Shown: positions 24,221 through 33,908, numbered from the stretch's first letter. The stretch is DNA of 64,000 bases from Lentisphaerota bacterium (GCA_015061625.1 SUWG01000007.1:62001-126000); one strand, 5' to 3'. The notes: generated from the sequence alone by a model not told the origin. Translations and numbers: made by a program.

Positions 24221-25879
24221 ATGAAAAAAGTTTTGGTCGTCGGTTCCGGCGGACGTGAACACGCTCTGGTATGGCAGCTTAAACGCAGTCCTCAAGTCAA
24301 AAAAGTTTTTTGCGCTCCGGGTAATGCCGGTATCGCCGCTGATGCAGAATGTGTGAATATCAAAGTCAACCAGCTGGATAAACTGGCTGATTTTGCGGAA
24401 AAAGAGAAGATCGATCTGACTGTGGTCGGGCCGGAAGCACCGCTTTGTGACGGTATCGTCGATGTATTCAAGGCCAGAGGATTGAAAGTTTTCGGCCCGG
24501 ATAAAATCGCCGCCCAGTTGGAAGGCAGTAAGGACTTCGCCAAAAAATTCATGGTGAAATACGGGATCCCCACGGCGGCATCTGAAACATTTGAAGCTCC
24601 GGAAGCCGCCTGTGAGTATATTGATGACCAGTTTGACAAAGGGGCCAAAGGTATTGTGGTCAAGGCCGACGGTCTTGCCGCCGGTAAGGGAGTGCTGGTC
24701 GCCGAAAACCGTGACGGGGCAAAAGATTTTGTCAAGGAGTGTTTTGACGGCGCATTCGGTGCCGCCGGAACCAAAGTGGTCATTGAGGAGATGCTTCTCG
24801 GTGAGGAGGCCAGTGTGCTGGCTTTGACTGACGGGAAAACGATCGTTCAGATGGTTTCTTCGCAGGATCATAAACGGATTTTTGATAATGACCGCGGGCC
24901 GAATACCGGCGGCATGGGGGCTTACTCTCCGGCTCCGGTGGTGACGAAAAAGGTGGAGCAGCTTATCGAAACGACGATCCTCAAACCTTTCCTCAAAGGT
25001 ATCAATGAAGAAAAACTCAACTTCCGCGGGGTGATTTTCTGCGGGATCATGATTTACGAAGGTGTGCCGAAAGTTCTGGAATTCAATGTCCGTTTCGGAG
25101 ATCCGGAAATCCAGCCGGTAATGCGCCGTTTCGAGGGTGACTGGTACGATGTGCTGGAAAAGACGGTAGACGGCAAATTGGATGAAGCCAAATTGTCATG
25201 GAGCAAAGATGCCGCTGTTTCAGTGGTTATTGCCTCCGGCGGTTATCCCGGAGAATATGAAAAAGGTAAAGAGATCACCGGTTTGGATCGGGCCGGGGAA
25301 TGCGGCGCAGTGGTTTTCCATTGCGGTACGGCTAAAAAAGGCGACAAGATCGTTACCGATGGCGGCCGGGTGCTGGGAGTCAGTGCGGTCGGTTCCAGTA
25401 TTTACAATGCCAAAGGCGGAGCGTATCATGCGGTGCGCCAGATCGAATTTGAAAATATGTTTTACCGCAATGACATCAGTAACAAGGCGTTGCTTCGCCA
25501 CTATATGCCGATGAAAACGGAAAAGGCGTGGATGTGTTTGCTGGTCATGGCATTGTTGTGTGCGGCATGGATCCAGCCGTTTTTCAATCAGGCGTGTTCT
25601 GTAAAGTGGATGATCGGCAAGATTTTTGTGGCGGCATTTATGCTGATCCGTTGTGCGTTGCTGATCCGGCAGAAGAGATTCAGCGTGCGTATTTGTGTCG
25701 GCAGTTTTGTGATCATTGCGATCATGGCGATGATGGTCTCAATGTTTGTCAAAAAAGAGAGCGAGCAGAAAGCGGCGGCGGCACAGGCTGCTGTTGAAGC
25801 TCCGGCAGAAACCCCGGCAGAAACCCCGGCAGAAACTCCGGCAGAAACCCCGGCTCCTGCCGCAGATGGACAACAGTAA
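24221..25879 (+). CDS. purD: Phosphoribosylamine-glycine ligase PurD with C-terminal membrane and PAET-repeat extension
   Basis: Residues 1-424 are a complete PurD (GARS), an ATP-grasp enzyme of purine synthesis: VGSGGREHALVW at the N-terminus, GPEAPLCDGIVD, VVKADGLAAGKGV, DNDRGPNTGGMGAYSP, EFNVRFGDPEIQPVM and the C-terminal VRQIEFENMFYRNDI block. The reading frame then runs on for another ~128 residues containing three hydrophobic helices (about 436-452, 463-481, 489-508), a basic stretch and a low-complexity tail of four AETP units. Typical PurD stops near 425. Start ATG 24221 has GGAG 8 bp upstream; an in-frame TTG at 24143 overlaps the promoter and is rejected. The fusion would tether the enzyme to the membrane, unless the junction is an artefact. 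Confidence 0.88.
   Translation: MKKVLVVGSGGREHALVWQLKRSPQVKKVFCAPGNAGIAADAECVNIKVNQLDKLADFAEKEKIDLTVVGPEAPLCDGIVDVFKARGLKVFGPDKIAAQLEGSKDFAKKFMVKYGIPTAASETFEAPEAACEYIDDQFDKGAKGIVVKADGLAAGKGVLVAENRDGAKDFVKECFDGAFGAAGTKVVIEEMLLGEEASVLALTDGKTIVQMVSSQDHKRIFDNDRGPNTGGMGAYSPAPVVTKKVEQLIETTILKPFLKGINEEKLNFRGVIFCGIMIYEGVPKVLEFNVRFGDPEIQPVMRRFEGDWYDVLEKTVDGKLDEAKLSWSKDAAVSVVIASGGYPGEYEKGKEITGLDRAGECGAVVFHCGTAKKGDKIVTDGGRVLGVSAVGSSIYNAKGGAYHAVRQIEFENMFYRNDISNKALLRHYMPMKTEKAWMCLLVMALLCAAWIQPFFNQACSVKWMIGKIFVAAFMLIRCALLIRQKRFSVRICVGSFVIIAIMAMMVSMFVKKESEQKAAAAQAAVEAPAETPAETPAETPAETPAPAADGQQ
25802..25849 (+). repeat. Four 12-bp tandem repeats coding AETP units
   Basis: The unit CCGGCAGAAACC occurs four times in register (third copy has ACT), coding the Pro-Ala-Glu-Thr tail of the PurD extension. 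The near-identity suggests recent slippage expansion. Confidence 0.9.
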
Positions 25880-25893
25880 TAATTGGTCGTTGG

Positions 25894-25936
25894 CAAAAAA
25901 ATCTCCGGCAACTGGATGTTACCGGAGATTTTTTTT
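25894..25936. terminator. Bidirectional terminator between purD and the RND pump
   Basis: ATCTCCGG (25901-25908) pairs with CCGGAGAT (25922-25929), with further partial pairing inside, and is flanked by an A-run and a T-run. It serves purD and the convergent RND operon. Confidence 0.85.
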
Positions 25937-25939
25937 ATA

Positions 25940-28900
25940 TCAACATTTTTTCTTTTTTGCCGCTTCCCGCATTTTCTGGAAAATGGCGAACAGTGGCGGA
26001 ATGAATGTTACACCCAGAATGGTTGCTGATAACATTCCCCAGAATGTGACTGTACCGATCACCCGGCGGCTTTCTGCTCCGGCTCCGGAAGCAAAGAGCA
26101 TCGGCAAGACACCGAAAATAAAACTCCATGCGGTCATCAATACTGCCCGGTAACGGTAATTGGCTCCATTGATCGCAGCTCTGGCGATCGAACGGCCTGC
26201 GGCACGTTCCTGCATGGAAAACTCCACCATAAGGATCGTACTTTTGGCACACAGACCGATCAGCATGATCAAACCGAGTTGTGCATAGATATCCAGCACC
26301 ATGCCGCTGAAATAAATCGCCAGTACCCCGCCTGAAAATGCGAATACCACCGAAAGGATCACCGGCATAGGGATCGTCCACGACTCATATTGGGCGACCA
26401 GAAAGAGATAGCCGAAGACAACAGCCATGATCATCAGCAGGATGATTTGTCCGTCGTTGTTGCGTTCCTGATAACTCATGTCGGTCCAGTTGACAGAATA
26501 TTCTCTGGAAAAATTTTCTTCCAGAATTCTTTCGATATCGTTCATGATTTGAGCGGTCGATGCTACGGGAACCGGAATGACTGTAATGCTGGCAGACATA
26601 TTCTGATTGAAGCGTTCGATTTTTCTGGCACCGAGCATCGGTTGTAAAGAACAGAATGCACTTAAAGGCACTGCTTCACCGTGGATATTCATTACTTCCA
26701 GATTTTCAATGGCGAGCAGATCACTGCGCAAATTGCCGTCAAGCTGCATTTTGACTTTGAATGAATAACCGTTGATATTGAAGTCATTGATATACAAACT
26801 GCCCAGATTGCTTTGCAGTGCGGTGAAAAGAGAACCGGTATCAATACCGAGAAATTCGGCTTTCTGACGATCGATATTCAGATGATACTGGGGGGTGCGG
26901 GCATCGAATCCGGAAAAGGCAAAAGCAACGTGCGGCATGACTTCCTTATTATTCAGCAATGCCAGCAAACGGCCGGTTTGTTCACCGAATTGTTGCGGGG
27001 TGTCGCCACCGGCAGTCCGGAAGGCGAAGGTCACACCGCCGGTAACCCCCAAGCCCATGATGGCGGGCGGCTGGAATACCCGGACGATACCGGCCGGATT
27101 CCGTTCTCCGATTTCAGTAAGTTTCTGATTTATGGTATTGATATCAAGTCCCGGAGCGTTGCGTTGGCTCCACGGATCCAGCGTGACGATGAAAAATCCG
27201 AGGTTTTCGCTGGCACCGCTGAAAATAGAGAACCCGGAAACGGTCAGAACATCACTCACTCCGGAAACATTTTTGGCTTCATCGGCAAAAATATGTGCGG
27301 CTTGAGTGGTCGAAGCGAGCGAGGCTCCCGGACGCATTTCGATTTCACACATCAATACACCTTTATCCTCTGCCGGTAAAAATCCTCCGGGCAGACGCAT
27401 TCCGAAGTACCAGCAGCAGCCGATGGCAAGGATCATCAGGATGATGGTCAGATAAAAACGGCGGATGAGGATCCGGGATAATCCCATGAAACCTTTTTTA
27501 GAGGAGTTCAATGAATATTCAAACCAGCGGAAGAAAAAGATTTTTTTCTCCGGGGCAGGCTTGAGGATCAGCGCACACAGAGCCGGGCTCAAGGTCAGGG
27601 CGTTGAATGCCGAAATACACAGTGAAATACACATGGTAACGGCAAACTGCATATAGATCGTGCCGACGATACCGCCGTAGAAACCGACCGGAGCGTAAAT
27701 TGCCACGGAAACCAGCGTGGCGGCAATGATCGGCCCGGAGATCTGTTTCATGCTTTTGATCGTTGCTTCTCTGGCGGGCAGTTTTTCTTCATCGATGATA
27801 CGCATGGTATTTTCCACGACCACGATGGCGTTATCCACCAGTGAACCGATGACCAGGATCAAGCCGAACATGGTCAACACGTTAATCGAATAACCGAGAA
27901 CACTCATACAGGCAAAGGTGCCGAGCAGAGACACCGGGATCGCCAGAGCCGGCACCAGTGTTGCCCGCCAATCCTGCAAAAATAGCCAGGTGATGCCGAT
28001 CACCAGTAAGAGAGTGATGATCAGTGTCGTGGCGATTTCCCGCACGTTTTCAAGAATATAAGCGGTTGGGTCGTAGGATATATCTGCTTCAACGCCATTG
28101 GGAAAACGTTTCTGCAGATCTTCCAGCAATTCATTGGCATCCCGGACAAGTTGTACCGCGTTGGCACCATCCTGCCGGTAGATCGCCAGAGCGATACACT
28201 CTTCTCCATTATAGAATCCCTCATCGGTGTAGCGTTCTGCGCCGAGTTCGATGCGGGCGATATCTCCGAGACAGATATCATCACCGTTTTCGGTCGTGGC
28301 GATAATGATCGAGGAGAATTCCTCTTCAGTTTTCAACCGGCCGTCAGCATCGATTTTGAATTGGATATATTCGTTGGCACCTTCGCTGCCGACTGTGCCG
28401 GGAGCGACCGGAATATTCTGTGAATTGAGTTTGGCAATGATCACTTCCGGAGTAAGTTTCAAAGCGGACATTTTGACCGGATCCAGCCAGATGCGCATAG
28501 AGTAGTTTCTTTCACCGAGGATCTCCACATAACCCATGCCGGGAATACGGGCGAAGGCATCTTTGATATTCATACGCACATAGTTGGCCAACTCCAGCAG
28601 TGACAATTCACTGCCGTCAGTGCGGAATACATATACTCCGACCATATCAGTAGATTGTTTTTTTGTGGTGACTCCGATCGCCGTCACGGTCGGTGGTAAT
28701 TGGGCTTCCGCTCTGGAAACGGCATTCTGCACATTGACCTGGGCGATGTCGGAATCGACTCCCGGCCGGAAGGTCAAGGTCAGAGTATAGTTGCCGTTGT
28801 TGTCGCTTTCGCTTTTGAAATAGAGCAGATCTTCGATGCCGTTGACCTGTTCTTCGATCACTCCGGCAACGGTTTCAGCGATGACCTGGCTGGTCGCACC

Positions 28901-29053
28901 GGGATACATGGCGGTAACTTTGACCGTCGGCGGGGCGATTTCCGGATATTCGGCAATCGGCAGCCGGGTCAGACAGATCGTGCCGACGATCGCAGTGATG
29001 ATGGAGAGTACAAAAGCGAATTTCGGGCGTCTGATAAAAATTTCAGCAAACAT
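25940..29053 (-). CDS. RND-family multidrug efflux permease (HAE1/AcrB type)
   Basis: The 1037-aa inner-membrane pump has the full HAE1 layout: 12 membrane helices and two large periplasmic loops. Visible blocks are [19 protein letters not shown] at the N-terminus, [12 protein letters not shown], the TM4 segment [19 protein letters not shown] with the proton-relay Asp residues, PAALPVS-like [13 protein letters not shown], and the C-terminal [19 protein letters not shown]. It exports hydrophobic compounds by proton exchange, with the adaptor encoded just upstream (12-bp gap). No outer-membrane TolC-type factor is in this operon, so it must be supplied elsewhere. The operon ends at a strong bidirectional terminator. 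Confidence 0.95.
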   Translation of the reverse strand: MFAEIFIRRPKFAFVLSIITAIVGTICLTRLPIAEYPEIAPPTVKVTAMYPGATSQVIAETVAGVIEEQVNGIEDLLYFKSESDNNGNYTLTLTFRPGVDSDIAQVNVQNAVSRAEAQLPPTVTAIGVTTKKQSTDMVGVYVFRTDGSELSLLELANYVRMNIKDAFARIPGMGYVEILGERNYSMRIWLDPVKMSALKLTPEVIIAKLNSQNIPVAPGTVGSEGANEYIQFKIDADGRLKTEEEFSSIIIATTENGDDICLGDIARIELGAERYTDEGFYNGEECIALAIYRQDGANAVQLVRDANELLEDLQKRFPNGVEADISYDPTAYILENVREIATTLIITLLLVIGITWLFLQDWRATLVPALAIPVSLLGTFACMSVLGYSINVLTMFGLILVIGSLVDNAIVVVENTMRIIDEEKLPAREATIKSMKQISGPIIAATLVSVAIYAPVGFYGGIVGTIYMQFAVTMCISLCISAFNALTLSPALCALILKPAPEKKIFFFRWFEYSLNSSKKGFMGLSRILIRRFYLTIILMILAIGCCWYFGMRLPGGFLPAEDKGVLMCEIEMRPGASLASTTQAAHIFADEAKNVSGVSDVLTVSGFSIFSGASENLGFFIVTLDPWSQRNAPGLDINTINQKLTEIGERNPAGIVRVFQPPAIMGLGVTGGVTFAFRTAGGDTPQQFGEQTGRLLALLNNKEVMPHVAFAFSGFDARTPQYHLNIDRQKAEFLGIDTGSLFTALQSNLGSLYINDFNINGYSFKVKMQLDGNLRSDLLAIENLEVMNIHGEAVPLSAFCSLQPMLGARKIERFNQNMSASITVIPVPVASTAQIMNDIERILEENFSREYSVNWTDMSYQERNNDGQIILLMIMAVVFGYLFLVAQYESWTIPMPVILSVVFAFSGGVLAIYFSGMVLDIYAQLGLIMLIGLCAKSTILMVEFSMQERAAGRSIARAAINGANYRYRAVLMTAWSFIFGVLPMLFASGAGAESRRVIGTVTFWGMLSATILGVTFIPPLFAIFQKMREAAKKKKC

Positions 29054-29065
29054 TTTCGATCACCT

Positions 29066-30145
29066 TTACTGTGCCGGGACACATTCTACGGTCATGCCGG
29101 GTTGGATTTTGTGAGAACCTTCCACGACCACGATCTCTCCGCGCCGGAGACCGGAACGGATGATCTGGTATTCGCCGGATGTGCCGCCGGTGGTCACCAC
29201 CCGCCGGGAGATCTGATTGTTTCCGTCAACCACAAATACACAGCACTCTCCATTTTCGCTGATGACTACGGCTGATGGCAAAACGGCAGTGAAGCCGGTT
29301 TCCGATGCAGTGTGAAGTTCGACGGTGACATAACCTCCGGGAATCAACTGATGGTCGTTATTCCGGAATTCCGCCCACAGGGCAATGGTATTGGTGCGTT
29401 GATTGATGTGGTTGTCAACCAGGGTGATGCGGGCAGTTTCGCCGTAAATATTGTCATCAGCGAGTTTGATTTTGATCGACCCTCTGGCCAGAATGCCATC
29501 CCTGCCGCCGAACTCCCGGCGCATGACCGTTTCACTGATGGCGAAGCGGACATAGATGGGAGAGACCATTTCGATCGAGGCGAGCGGCTGACCTCCGGGA
29601 GTGATGAGGTTGCCGACCGTGAAGGTGCTTTTGCCGATGCGTCCGGTGATCGGGGCATGGATCCGGGTGTAGGAAAGATTGTTGCGGGCATCGATCAAAG
29701 CGGCTTCGACTTCTTTCAACTGCGCCCGTGCTGAATTCAGATCGAAAAGTGAACGGTCGTAAACCGACTGGGCCACGGCTTTATTGGTGAGCAAATCCCG
29801 GTTGCGGTTGAATTCTTTGGTCATGAAATCGACCTGTGCGATCAACTGTTCCCGGCGGGCTTCGAGGGCTTCGACGGCGGCTTTGTAGGTGGTGTCTTCC
29901 AATTCGAAAAGCAGATCGCCCTGTTGAACGATCTCACCTTCTTTGAAGTGGATCTTGAGCAATACTCCGGTCACTCGCGGCATGATATCGACTTTTTGCA
30001 CAGCTTCGACCACTCCGGCATAACGCCGGGCAGAAGCAGTGGTGACTTCTATGACCGGGGCAGTGGTTACTACCGGATCACCTGCTGCCAACGGTATTGC
30101 GGCGGCCAGCATGGCGGCCAGAACATAAAAACGGTGTACTTTCAT
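29066..30145 (-). CDS. RND efflux periplasmic adaptor (membrane fusion protein)
   Basis: The 359-aa protein has a signal peptide (MKVHRFYVLAAMLAAAIPLAAG) and the MFP layout: a barrel-sandwich part (EAVQKVDIMPRVTGVLLKIHFKEGEIVQQGDLLFELED), an alpha-hairpin (about 90-150), the second lipoyl half (LSYTRIHAPITGRIGKSTFTVGNLI), then beta-barrel and membrane-proximal domains. There is no lipobox Cys, so it is periplasmic rather than lipid-anchored. It is the first gene of the RND operon, preceded by AGGAG. Transcription starts opposite marR, and a palindrome in the leader suggests control by that regulator. Confidence 0.93.
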   Translation of the reverse strand: MKVHRFYVLAAMLAAAIPLAAGDPVVTTAPVIEVTTASARRYAGVVEAVQKVDIMPRVTGVLLKIHFKEGEIVQQGDLLFELEDTTYKAAVEALEARREQLIAQVDFMTKEFNRNRDLLTNKAVAQSVYDRSLFDLNSARAQLKEVEAALIDARNNLSYTRIHAPITGRIGKSTFTVGNLITPGGQPLASIEMVSPIYVRFAISETVMRREFGGRDGILARGSIKIKLADDNIYGETARITLVDNHINQRTNTIALWAEFRNNDHQLIPGGYVTVELHTASETGFTAVLPSAVVISENGECCVFVVDGNNQISRRVVTTGGTSGEYQIIRSGLRRGEIVVVEGSHKIQPGMTVECVPAQ

Positions 30146-30177
30146 TTTTTCTCCTGAATGAATGTGGTTTACTATAT

Positions 30178-30195
30178 TAGTTCTGTGGCGAACTA
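30178..30195. promoter_or_regulatory. Candidate MarR operator in the RND operon leader
   Basis: TAGTTC and GAACTA form a perfect inverted repeat separated by 6 bp. It begins just downstream of the RND -10 element, where repressor binding would block initiation. The 11-mer TATATTAGTTC occurs here (30173-30183) and again over the marR -10 (30309-30319). Confidence 0.55.
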
Positions 30196-30202
30196 TTTTT
30201 TT

Positions 30203-30231
30203 AATATAGCCCGTTTCCGATCTTTTTTCAA
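30203..30231 (-). promoter_or_regulatory. Predicted promoter of the RND operon
   Basis: On the minus strand TTGAAA (30231-30226), 17 bp, TATATT (30208-30203). Confidence 0.7.
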
Positions 30232-30286
30232 GAAAAAATGTTTTGCTTAAACAAAGTAAAATTGCGTTTTTGTCATTTTACCTGAC

Positions 30287-30314
30287 TTGTAAAATGCGTT
30301 TGGCAGGTTATATT
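30287..30314 (+). promoter_or_regulatory. Predicted marR promoter
   Basis: TTGTAA (30287-30292), 16 bp, TATATT (30309-30314). The -10 is part of the 11-mer shared with the RND leader, consistent with autoregulation. Confidence 0.6.
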
Positions 30315-30343
30315 AGTTCATAAATTATCAGTTGGAGAAACCC

Positions 30344-30778
30344 ATGGATGACGTGACATTGAATATATACATCATCAGTCGTTTGACTCACGGATTTTAT
30401 GCCCGTGAGTTATCCCGTCTCGGTATTTCAATGGCGCAATTTCCTTATGTGATGGCGGTCATCGAAAGGGATGGTATATCGCAGGAGAAACTTTCCAGAC
30501 TTTTGCGGATGGGTAAAAGTACGACGGCCACGGTGATCAAAGAATTGGTCAATAAAGGTTTGATCACCAGAGAGGTCGATGAAAAAGACCGGCGCAACTT
30601 CAAATTGCACGCTTCTCCGGAAGCCGTGGCATTGAAACCGGAGATCGAAGCCGTGGTGGCACATTGCAACCGCCTGATCACGGAAAATATCAGCGATCCG
30701 GAAAAGTTTTGCGGATTGCTTGCCGAAGTGCGCAACAATGCAGAACGTGAATTGGGCGGAAAATGCATTGAGATTTGA
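30344..30778 (+). CDS. MarR-family transcriptional regulator
   Basis: The product (144 aa from ATG 30344, GGAG 6 bp upstream) is a winged helix-turn-helix dimer of MarR type. The core ISMAQFPYVMAVIERDGISQEKLSRLLRMGKSTTATVIKELVNKGLITREVDEKDRRNFKLHAS shows the recognition helix and the wing with the conserved D-x-R-D/R pattern; terminal helices form the dimer interface. It is divergent from an RND efflux pair, a classical arrangement in which MarR represses the pump and itself until a ligand binds. Shared sites in both promoters support this. An upstream in-frame TTG (30332) lies before the ribosome site and is not used. The promoter of the next gene overlaps its stop codon. Confidence 0.9.
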   Translation: MDDVTLNIYIISRLTHGFYARELSRLGISMAQFPYVMAVIERDGISQEKLSRLLRMGKSTTATVIKELVNKGLITREVDEKDRRNFKLHASPEAVALKPEIEAVVAHCNRLITENISDPEKFCGLLAEVRNNAERELGGKCIEI

Positions 30779-30803
30779 CATTTCTGACAATGCGGGATAT
30801 ATT
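30775..30803 (+). promoter_or_regulatory. Predicted promoter of the TM1266-rnf operon
   Basis: TTGACA (30775-30780, perfect -35), 17 bp, TATATT (30798-30803), the best promoter in the window. Its -35 overlaps the marR stop codon. Confidence 0.75.
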
Positions 30804-30843
30804 ACAACCGACATTGATTCAGCATACAAAAGAGGAAGTTGTC

Positions 30844-31113
30844 ATGAACCGGATCGCTTTGATCGGAATAATTGTGGAAGATACAGCAAGATCGGCAGAG
30901 ATCAATTCTCTGCTTCACGAATACGGTGAATTTATTATCGGCCGCATGGGGGTTCCCTACCGGGAACGCAAAGTGAGCGTGATAAGCGTGATGCTCGATG
31001 CTCCGGGCGATGTGATAAATTCGCTTTCCGGCAAGTTGGGGATGCTGGAGGGAGTAAGTGTCAAAACGGTCTACTCCAAAGGGGAGTTCCCGACAGAAAA
31101 AAAGGATGAATAA
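30844..31113 (+). CDS. TM1266-type putative iron-only hydrogenase system regulator
   Basis: The 89-aa product (MNRIALIGIIVEDT...) fits the small ferredoxin-like/ACT-like family typified by TM1266, which is annotated as a putative regulator of [FeFe]-hydrogenase systems. Characteristic are the early IVEDTARSAEINSLLHEYGEFIIGRMGVPYRERKVSVISVMLDAP and LSGKLGMLEGVSVKTVYSK. GAGG lies 8 bp before ATG 30844. The gene is the first of the rnf operon, three bases from rnfA. The binding partner is unknown. No hydrogenase gene is in the window. Confidence 0.8.
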   Translation: MNRIALIGIIVEDTARSAEINSLLHEYGEFIIGRMGVPYRERKVSVISVMLDAPGDVINSLSGKLGMLEGVSVKTVYSKGEFPTEKKDE

Positions 31114-31116
31114 AAA

Positions 31117-31707
31117 ATGAAATATCTGGAATTGACCATCGGAGCGGTGTTGGTCAACAATTTTGTACTGACCCGTTTTCTGGGGATATGTCCGTTTCTG
31201 GGCGTTTCCAAAAGGTTGGATACCGCATTGGGCATGGGGGGAGCCGTGACTGTGGTTATGGCATTGGCTTCGTGCATTACGTCGGTGATTTCCAACTATC
31301 TTTTGAGTTTTACGCTCAATGGCCGGGTGATCGATTTGAGTTTTCTGCGGGTTCTGACCTTTATTCTGGTGATCGCGGCATTGGTTCAGCTGCTGGAGAT
31401 CATGTTGCAGAAAGTCAGTCCGGTGTTGTACCGGGCATTGGGGATATATCTGCCGTTGATAACCACCAACTGTGCAGTTTTGGGGGCGGCTACGATCAAT
31501 GCTGAAAGTGGCAGAAGTGTTTTGGATGCAACGATTTTCGGTGCATTTTCCGGCGTTGGCTTCGCATTGGCTCTGATTTTGTTTTCCAGTATCCGGGAGA
31601 AACTGGAACTTGCCGAACCGCCCAAAGCCTTTGAAGGAACTCCGATCGCCCTGATCACTGCCGGAATTCTGGCAATGGCCTTTGTCGGATTTTCCGGTTT
31701 GTGTTGA
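31117..31707 (+). CDS. rnfA: Rnf electron transport complex subunit A
   Basis: The 196-aa six-helix membrane protein shows the RnfA/NqrE block NNFVLTRFLGICPFLGVSKR in its first helix, a second symmetric half with LPLITTNCAVLGAA (Cys expected to help hold the intramembrane Fe-S cluster), and the end block SSIREKLELAEPPKAFEGTPIALI. The pair of inverted-topology halves is paralogous to RnfE at 35680. The Rnf complex couples ferredoxin oxidation and NAD reduction to ion (Na+ or H+) export. rnfA is followed by rnfB after 13 bp, and the full order is A-B-C-D-G-E. Confidence 0.95.
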   Translation: MKYLELTIGAVLVNNFVLTRFLGICPFLGVSKRLDTALGMGGAVTVVMALASCITSVISNYLLSFTLNGRVIDLSFLRVLTFILVIAALVQLLEIMLQKVSPVLYRALGIYLPLITTNCAVLGAATINAESGRSVLDATIFGAFSGVGFALALILFSSIREKLELAEPPKAFEGTPIALITAGILAMAFVGFSGLC

Positions 31708-31720
31708 GGAGAAGTGGCTT

Positions 31721-32566
31721 ATGGATTACTCAATATTGCTTTATGCCGCATTGCTGATGGGGATCGCCGGAGTGGTTCTCGGTGGGGTTATTGCGGTTTT
31801 TGTGAAACTTTTCCGGGTGGAATCTGACCCCCGGATCGATCTGGCACTGGAGTTGCTGCCCGGAGCAAACTGCGGCGGATGCGGCAAGGCCGGGTGTGCG
31901 GATTTTGCCAAGGCTCTGGCCGCCGGAGAGGTTACTCCGGCGAATTGCCCGGTGTCCAGTTCCGAACAGGTTTCTGCGATATCTCTGGCACTGGGCATCG
32001 ATGCCGGAGAAGTTACCCGGATGCAGGCCGTGGTTTGCTGCCGCAGTTATATCGGTGAAGTTCACCGGATGTATTACAACGGAGTGCAGGATTGTGTGGC
32101 GGCAAATATGGTCGCAGGTGGCCCGGATGCGTGCCGTTACGGTTGTCTGGGGTTGGGAACTTGTGCGCGCAAGTGTCCATTCGGGGCCATAGAGATCATT
32201 GGTCAGGTGGCGGTAGTCCACCGTGAATTGTGTGTCGGTTGCGGCAAATGTGCGGCAGTTTGTCCCCGCGGCGTGATAAAAATGGTTCCAGCTGATGCTG
32301 AATATCACATTTTCTGCAATTCGCCGGAAAAAGGTGCAGTAAAGAGGAGTTTTTGCAAAGCCGGTTGTATCGGTTGCCGCAAATGTGAAAAACTTTTCGG
32401 AGAAGATTTCAAGGTTTCCGGCTTTTTGTCGCAGGTGAATTATCAGAGCGGCAATAAGTTGGATGAAGAGATTGCCGAAAAGATAAATTGTCCGGTCGGT
32501 TGTCTGTTGTCGATCGATGAGCGTCTGGAAGCGGCGTACGATAAAGTGAAGGGAGCGAAAAAATGA
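31721..32566 (+). CDS. rnfB: Rnf electron transport complex subunit B (Fe-S protein)
   Basis: The product (281 aa from ATG 31721, GAGGAG upstream) has one N-terminal membrane helix, then the 4-Cys cluster motif ANCGGCGKAGCADF...NCPV, a ferredoxin domain with two CxxCxxxC-type motifs (CLGLGTCARKCP and CVGCGKCAAVCP) and a third cysteine-rich region CKAGCIGCRKCEK near the C-terminus, as in longer RnfB proteins of anaerobes. It should take electrons from reduced ferredoxin. An upstream in-frame TTG (31682) lies inside rnfA and is not the start. It overlaps rnfC by 4 bp. Confidence 0.95.
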   Translation: MDYSILLYAALLMGIAGVVLGGVIAVFVKLFRVESDPRIDLALELLPGANCGGCGKAGCADFAKALAAGEVTPANCPVSSSEQVSAISLALGIDAGEVTRMQAVVCCRSYIGEVHRMYYNGVQDCVAANMVAGGPDACRYGCLGLGTCARKCPFGAIEIIGQVAVVHRELCVGCGKCAAVCPRGVIKMVPADAEYHIFCNSPEKGAVKRSFCKAGCIGCRKCEKLFGEDFKVSGFLSQVNYQSGNKLDEEIAEKINCPVGCLLSIDERLEAAYDKVKGAKK

Positions 32567-33906
32567 ATAAAAGTTCCCGTAATGTGATGACTTTTTCCGG
32601 CGGTATCCATCCGGCCGGAGATGGCAAGAATCTGACCTGCAATTTTGCGGTGCGCACTGCTCCTTTGCTGGAAAGATATTTTGTTTTGCTGATGGAAAAT
32701 GCCGGTAAGCCGCCGATCCCGGTGGTCAAAAAAGGTGATACAGTAAAGAAGTATCAGCTGATCGCCCAAGCGGATGGATTTGTTTCGGCCAATTTACATT
32801 CTCCGACCAGCGGTGTGGTCAATGGCGTTGTGGAAGTGCCCGGCCCGATGGGAGTTCCGGCCGCCGCGATCGAGATCATTGCCGATGGTGAAGATCTGGG
32901 GGAACCGCCTTTGGAACCGATAAACAACTGGGAAAGTGTTGATCCGGAAATTTTGAAACAGCGGGTCATTGATGCCGGTCTGGTCGGTATGGGCGGAGCA
33001 TCGTTCCCGACTCATGTGAAGTTGACTCCGCCGCCGGATAAAAAAATCGATCATCTGATCCTCAATGGTGCCGAGTGTGAACCTTATTTGACGGCGGATC
33101 ACCGTCTGATGTTTGAAAAACCGGAAAAGGTCATGCGCGGAGCGGCGATTTTCGGTAAGATCATGGGTGTCCGCCGGCCGCAGATCGGGGTGGAGATCAA
33201 CAAAGGTGATGCGATCGAAGCATTGGAACGTTTTGAAGACCGTTACGGTGTGTCGGTCGTGCCGCTGATGGTGCGTTATCCGCAAGGATCGGAAAAGCAG
33301 TTGATCAATGCCATTACCGGCCGGGAAGTCCGTTCCGGAGGTTTGCCGATGGATGCCGGGTGTGTGGTTCAGAATGTGGGAACTGCGGCGGCCTTATCCG
33401 ATGCGGTGATCAAAGGTATTCCGTTGGTGGAAAGAATCGTGACGATCACCGGCGATGTGGTGGTTTCTCCGGGAAACTGGAAGTTGAAACTGGGTACTCC
33501 GGCGATCGAAGCGGTGAAGTTGGCCGGAGGAGTCACTGAAGAACCGGGCAAATTGATTTTCGGCGGACCGATGATGGGTTTTGCTCAAAAGTCATTTCAG
33601 GTGCCGGTGGCCAAGAATACTTCCGGAATATTGTTGCTGCCGACCCGTCTGGCAGTTAATTATGAGGCCAGCGGTTGTATCCGTTGCGGCCGCTGTGTGC
33701 AGGGGTGTCCGATGCATTTGATGCCGTGTCTGCTTTCGACAGCGATCGAAGCTGACCGGTTCGATCTGGCGTTTCAAAATCATGTGATGGATTGCATGGA
33801 GTGCGGATCATGTGCTTATGTTTGTCCGGATCACCGTCCGCTGGTGCAGAATATCCGCCGGGCTAAAGCCGAGTTGCGCAAGCAACTTGCCAATAAAGGG
33901 AAATAA
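32563..33906 (+). CDS. rnfC: Rnf electron transport complex subunit C (NADH-binding)
   Basis: The 447-aa peripheral subunit has the N-terminal barrel-sandwich block GGIHPAGDGKNLTCNF, the flavin and NADH-binding Rossmann-like part (GMGGASFPTHVKL, LNGAECEPYLTADHRLM), an SLBB part (VSPGNWKLKLGTP), and two ferredoxin-type 4Fe-4S motifs at the end (CIRCGRCVQGCP and CMECGSCAYVCP). This is the dehydrogenase module passing electrons to NAD+. Length is typical. It overlaps rnfB by 4 bp and is 2 bp from rnfD. Confidence 0.96.
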   Translation: MNKSSRNVMTFSGGIHPAGDGKNLTCNFAVRTAPLLERYFVLLMENAGKPPIPVVKKGDTVKKYQLIAQADGFVSANLHSPTSGVVNGVVEVPGPMGVPAAAIEIIADGEDLGEPPLEPINNWESVDPEILKQRVIDAGLVGMGGASFPTHVKLTPPPDKKIDHLILNGAECEPYLTADHRLMFEKPEKVMRGAAIFGKIMGVRRPQIGVEINKGDAIEALERFEDRYGVSVVPLMVRYPQGSEKQLINAITGREVRSGGLPMDAGCVVQNVGTAAALSDAVIKGIPLVERIVTITGDVVVSPGNWKLKLGTPAIEAVKLAGGVTEEPGKLIFGGPMMGFAQKSFQVPVAKNTSGILLLPTRLAVNYEASGCIRCGRCVQGCPMHLMPCLLSTAIEADRFDLAFQNHVMDCMECGSCAYVCPDHRPLVQNIRRAKAELRKQLANKGK

Positions 33907-33908
33907 TT

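Noticed and set aside
25802-25849. Short tandem repeat as a non-coding regulatory element
   Set aside because: The repeat stays in frame with the PurD tail and codes AETP units.
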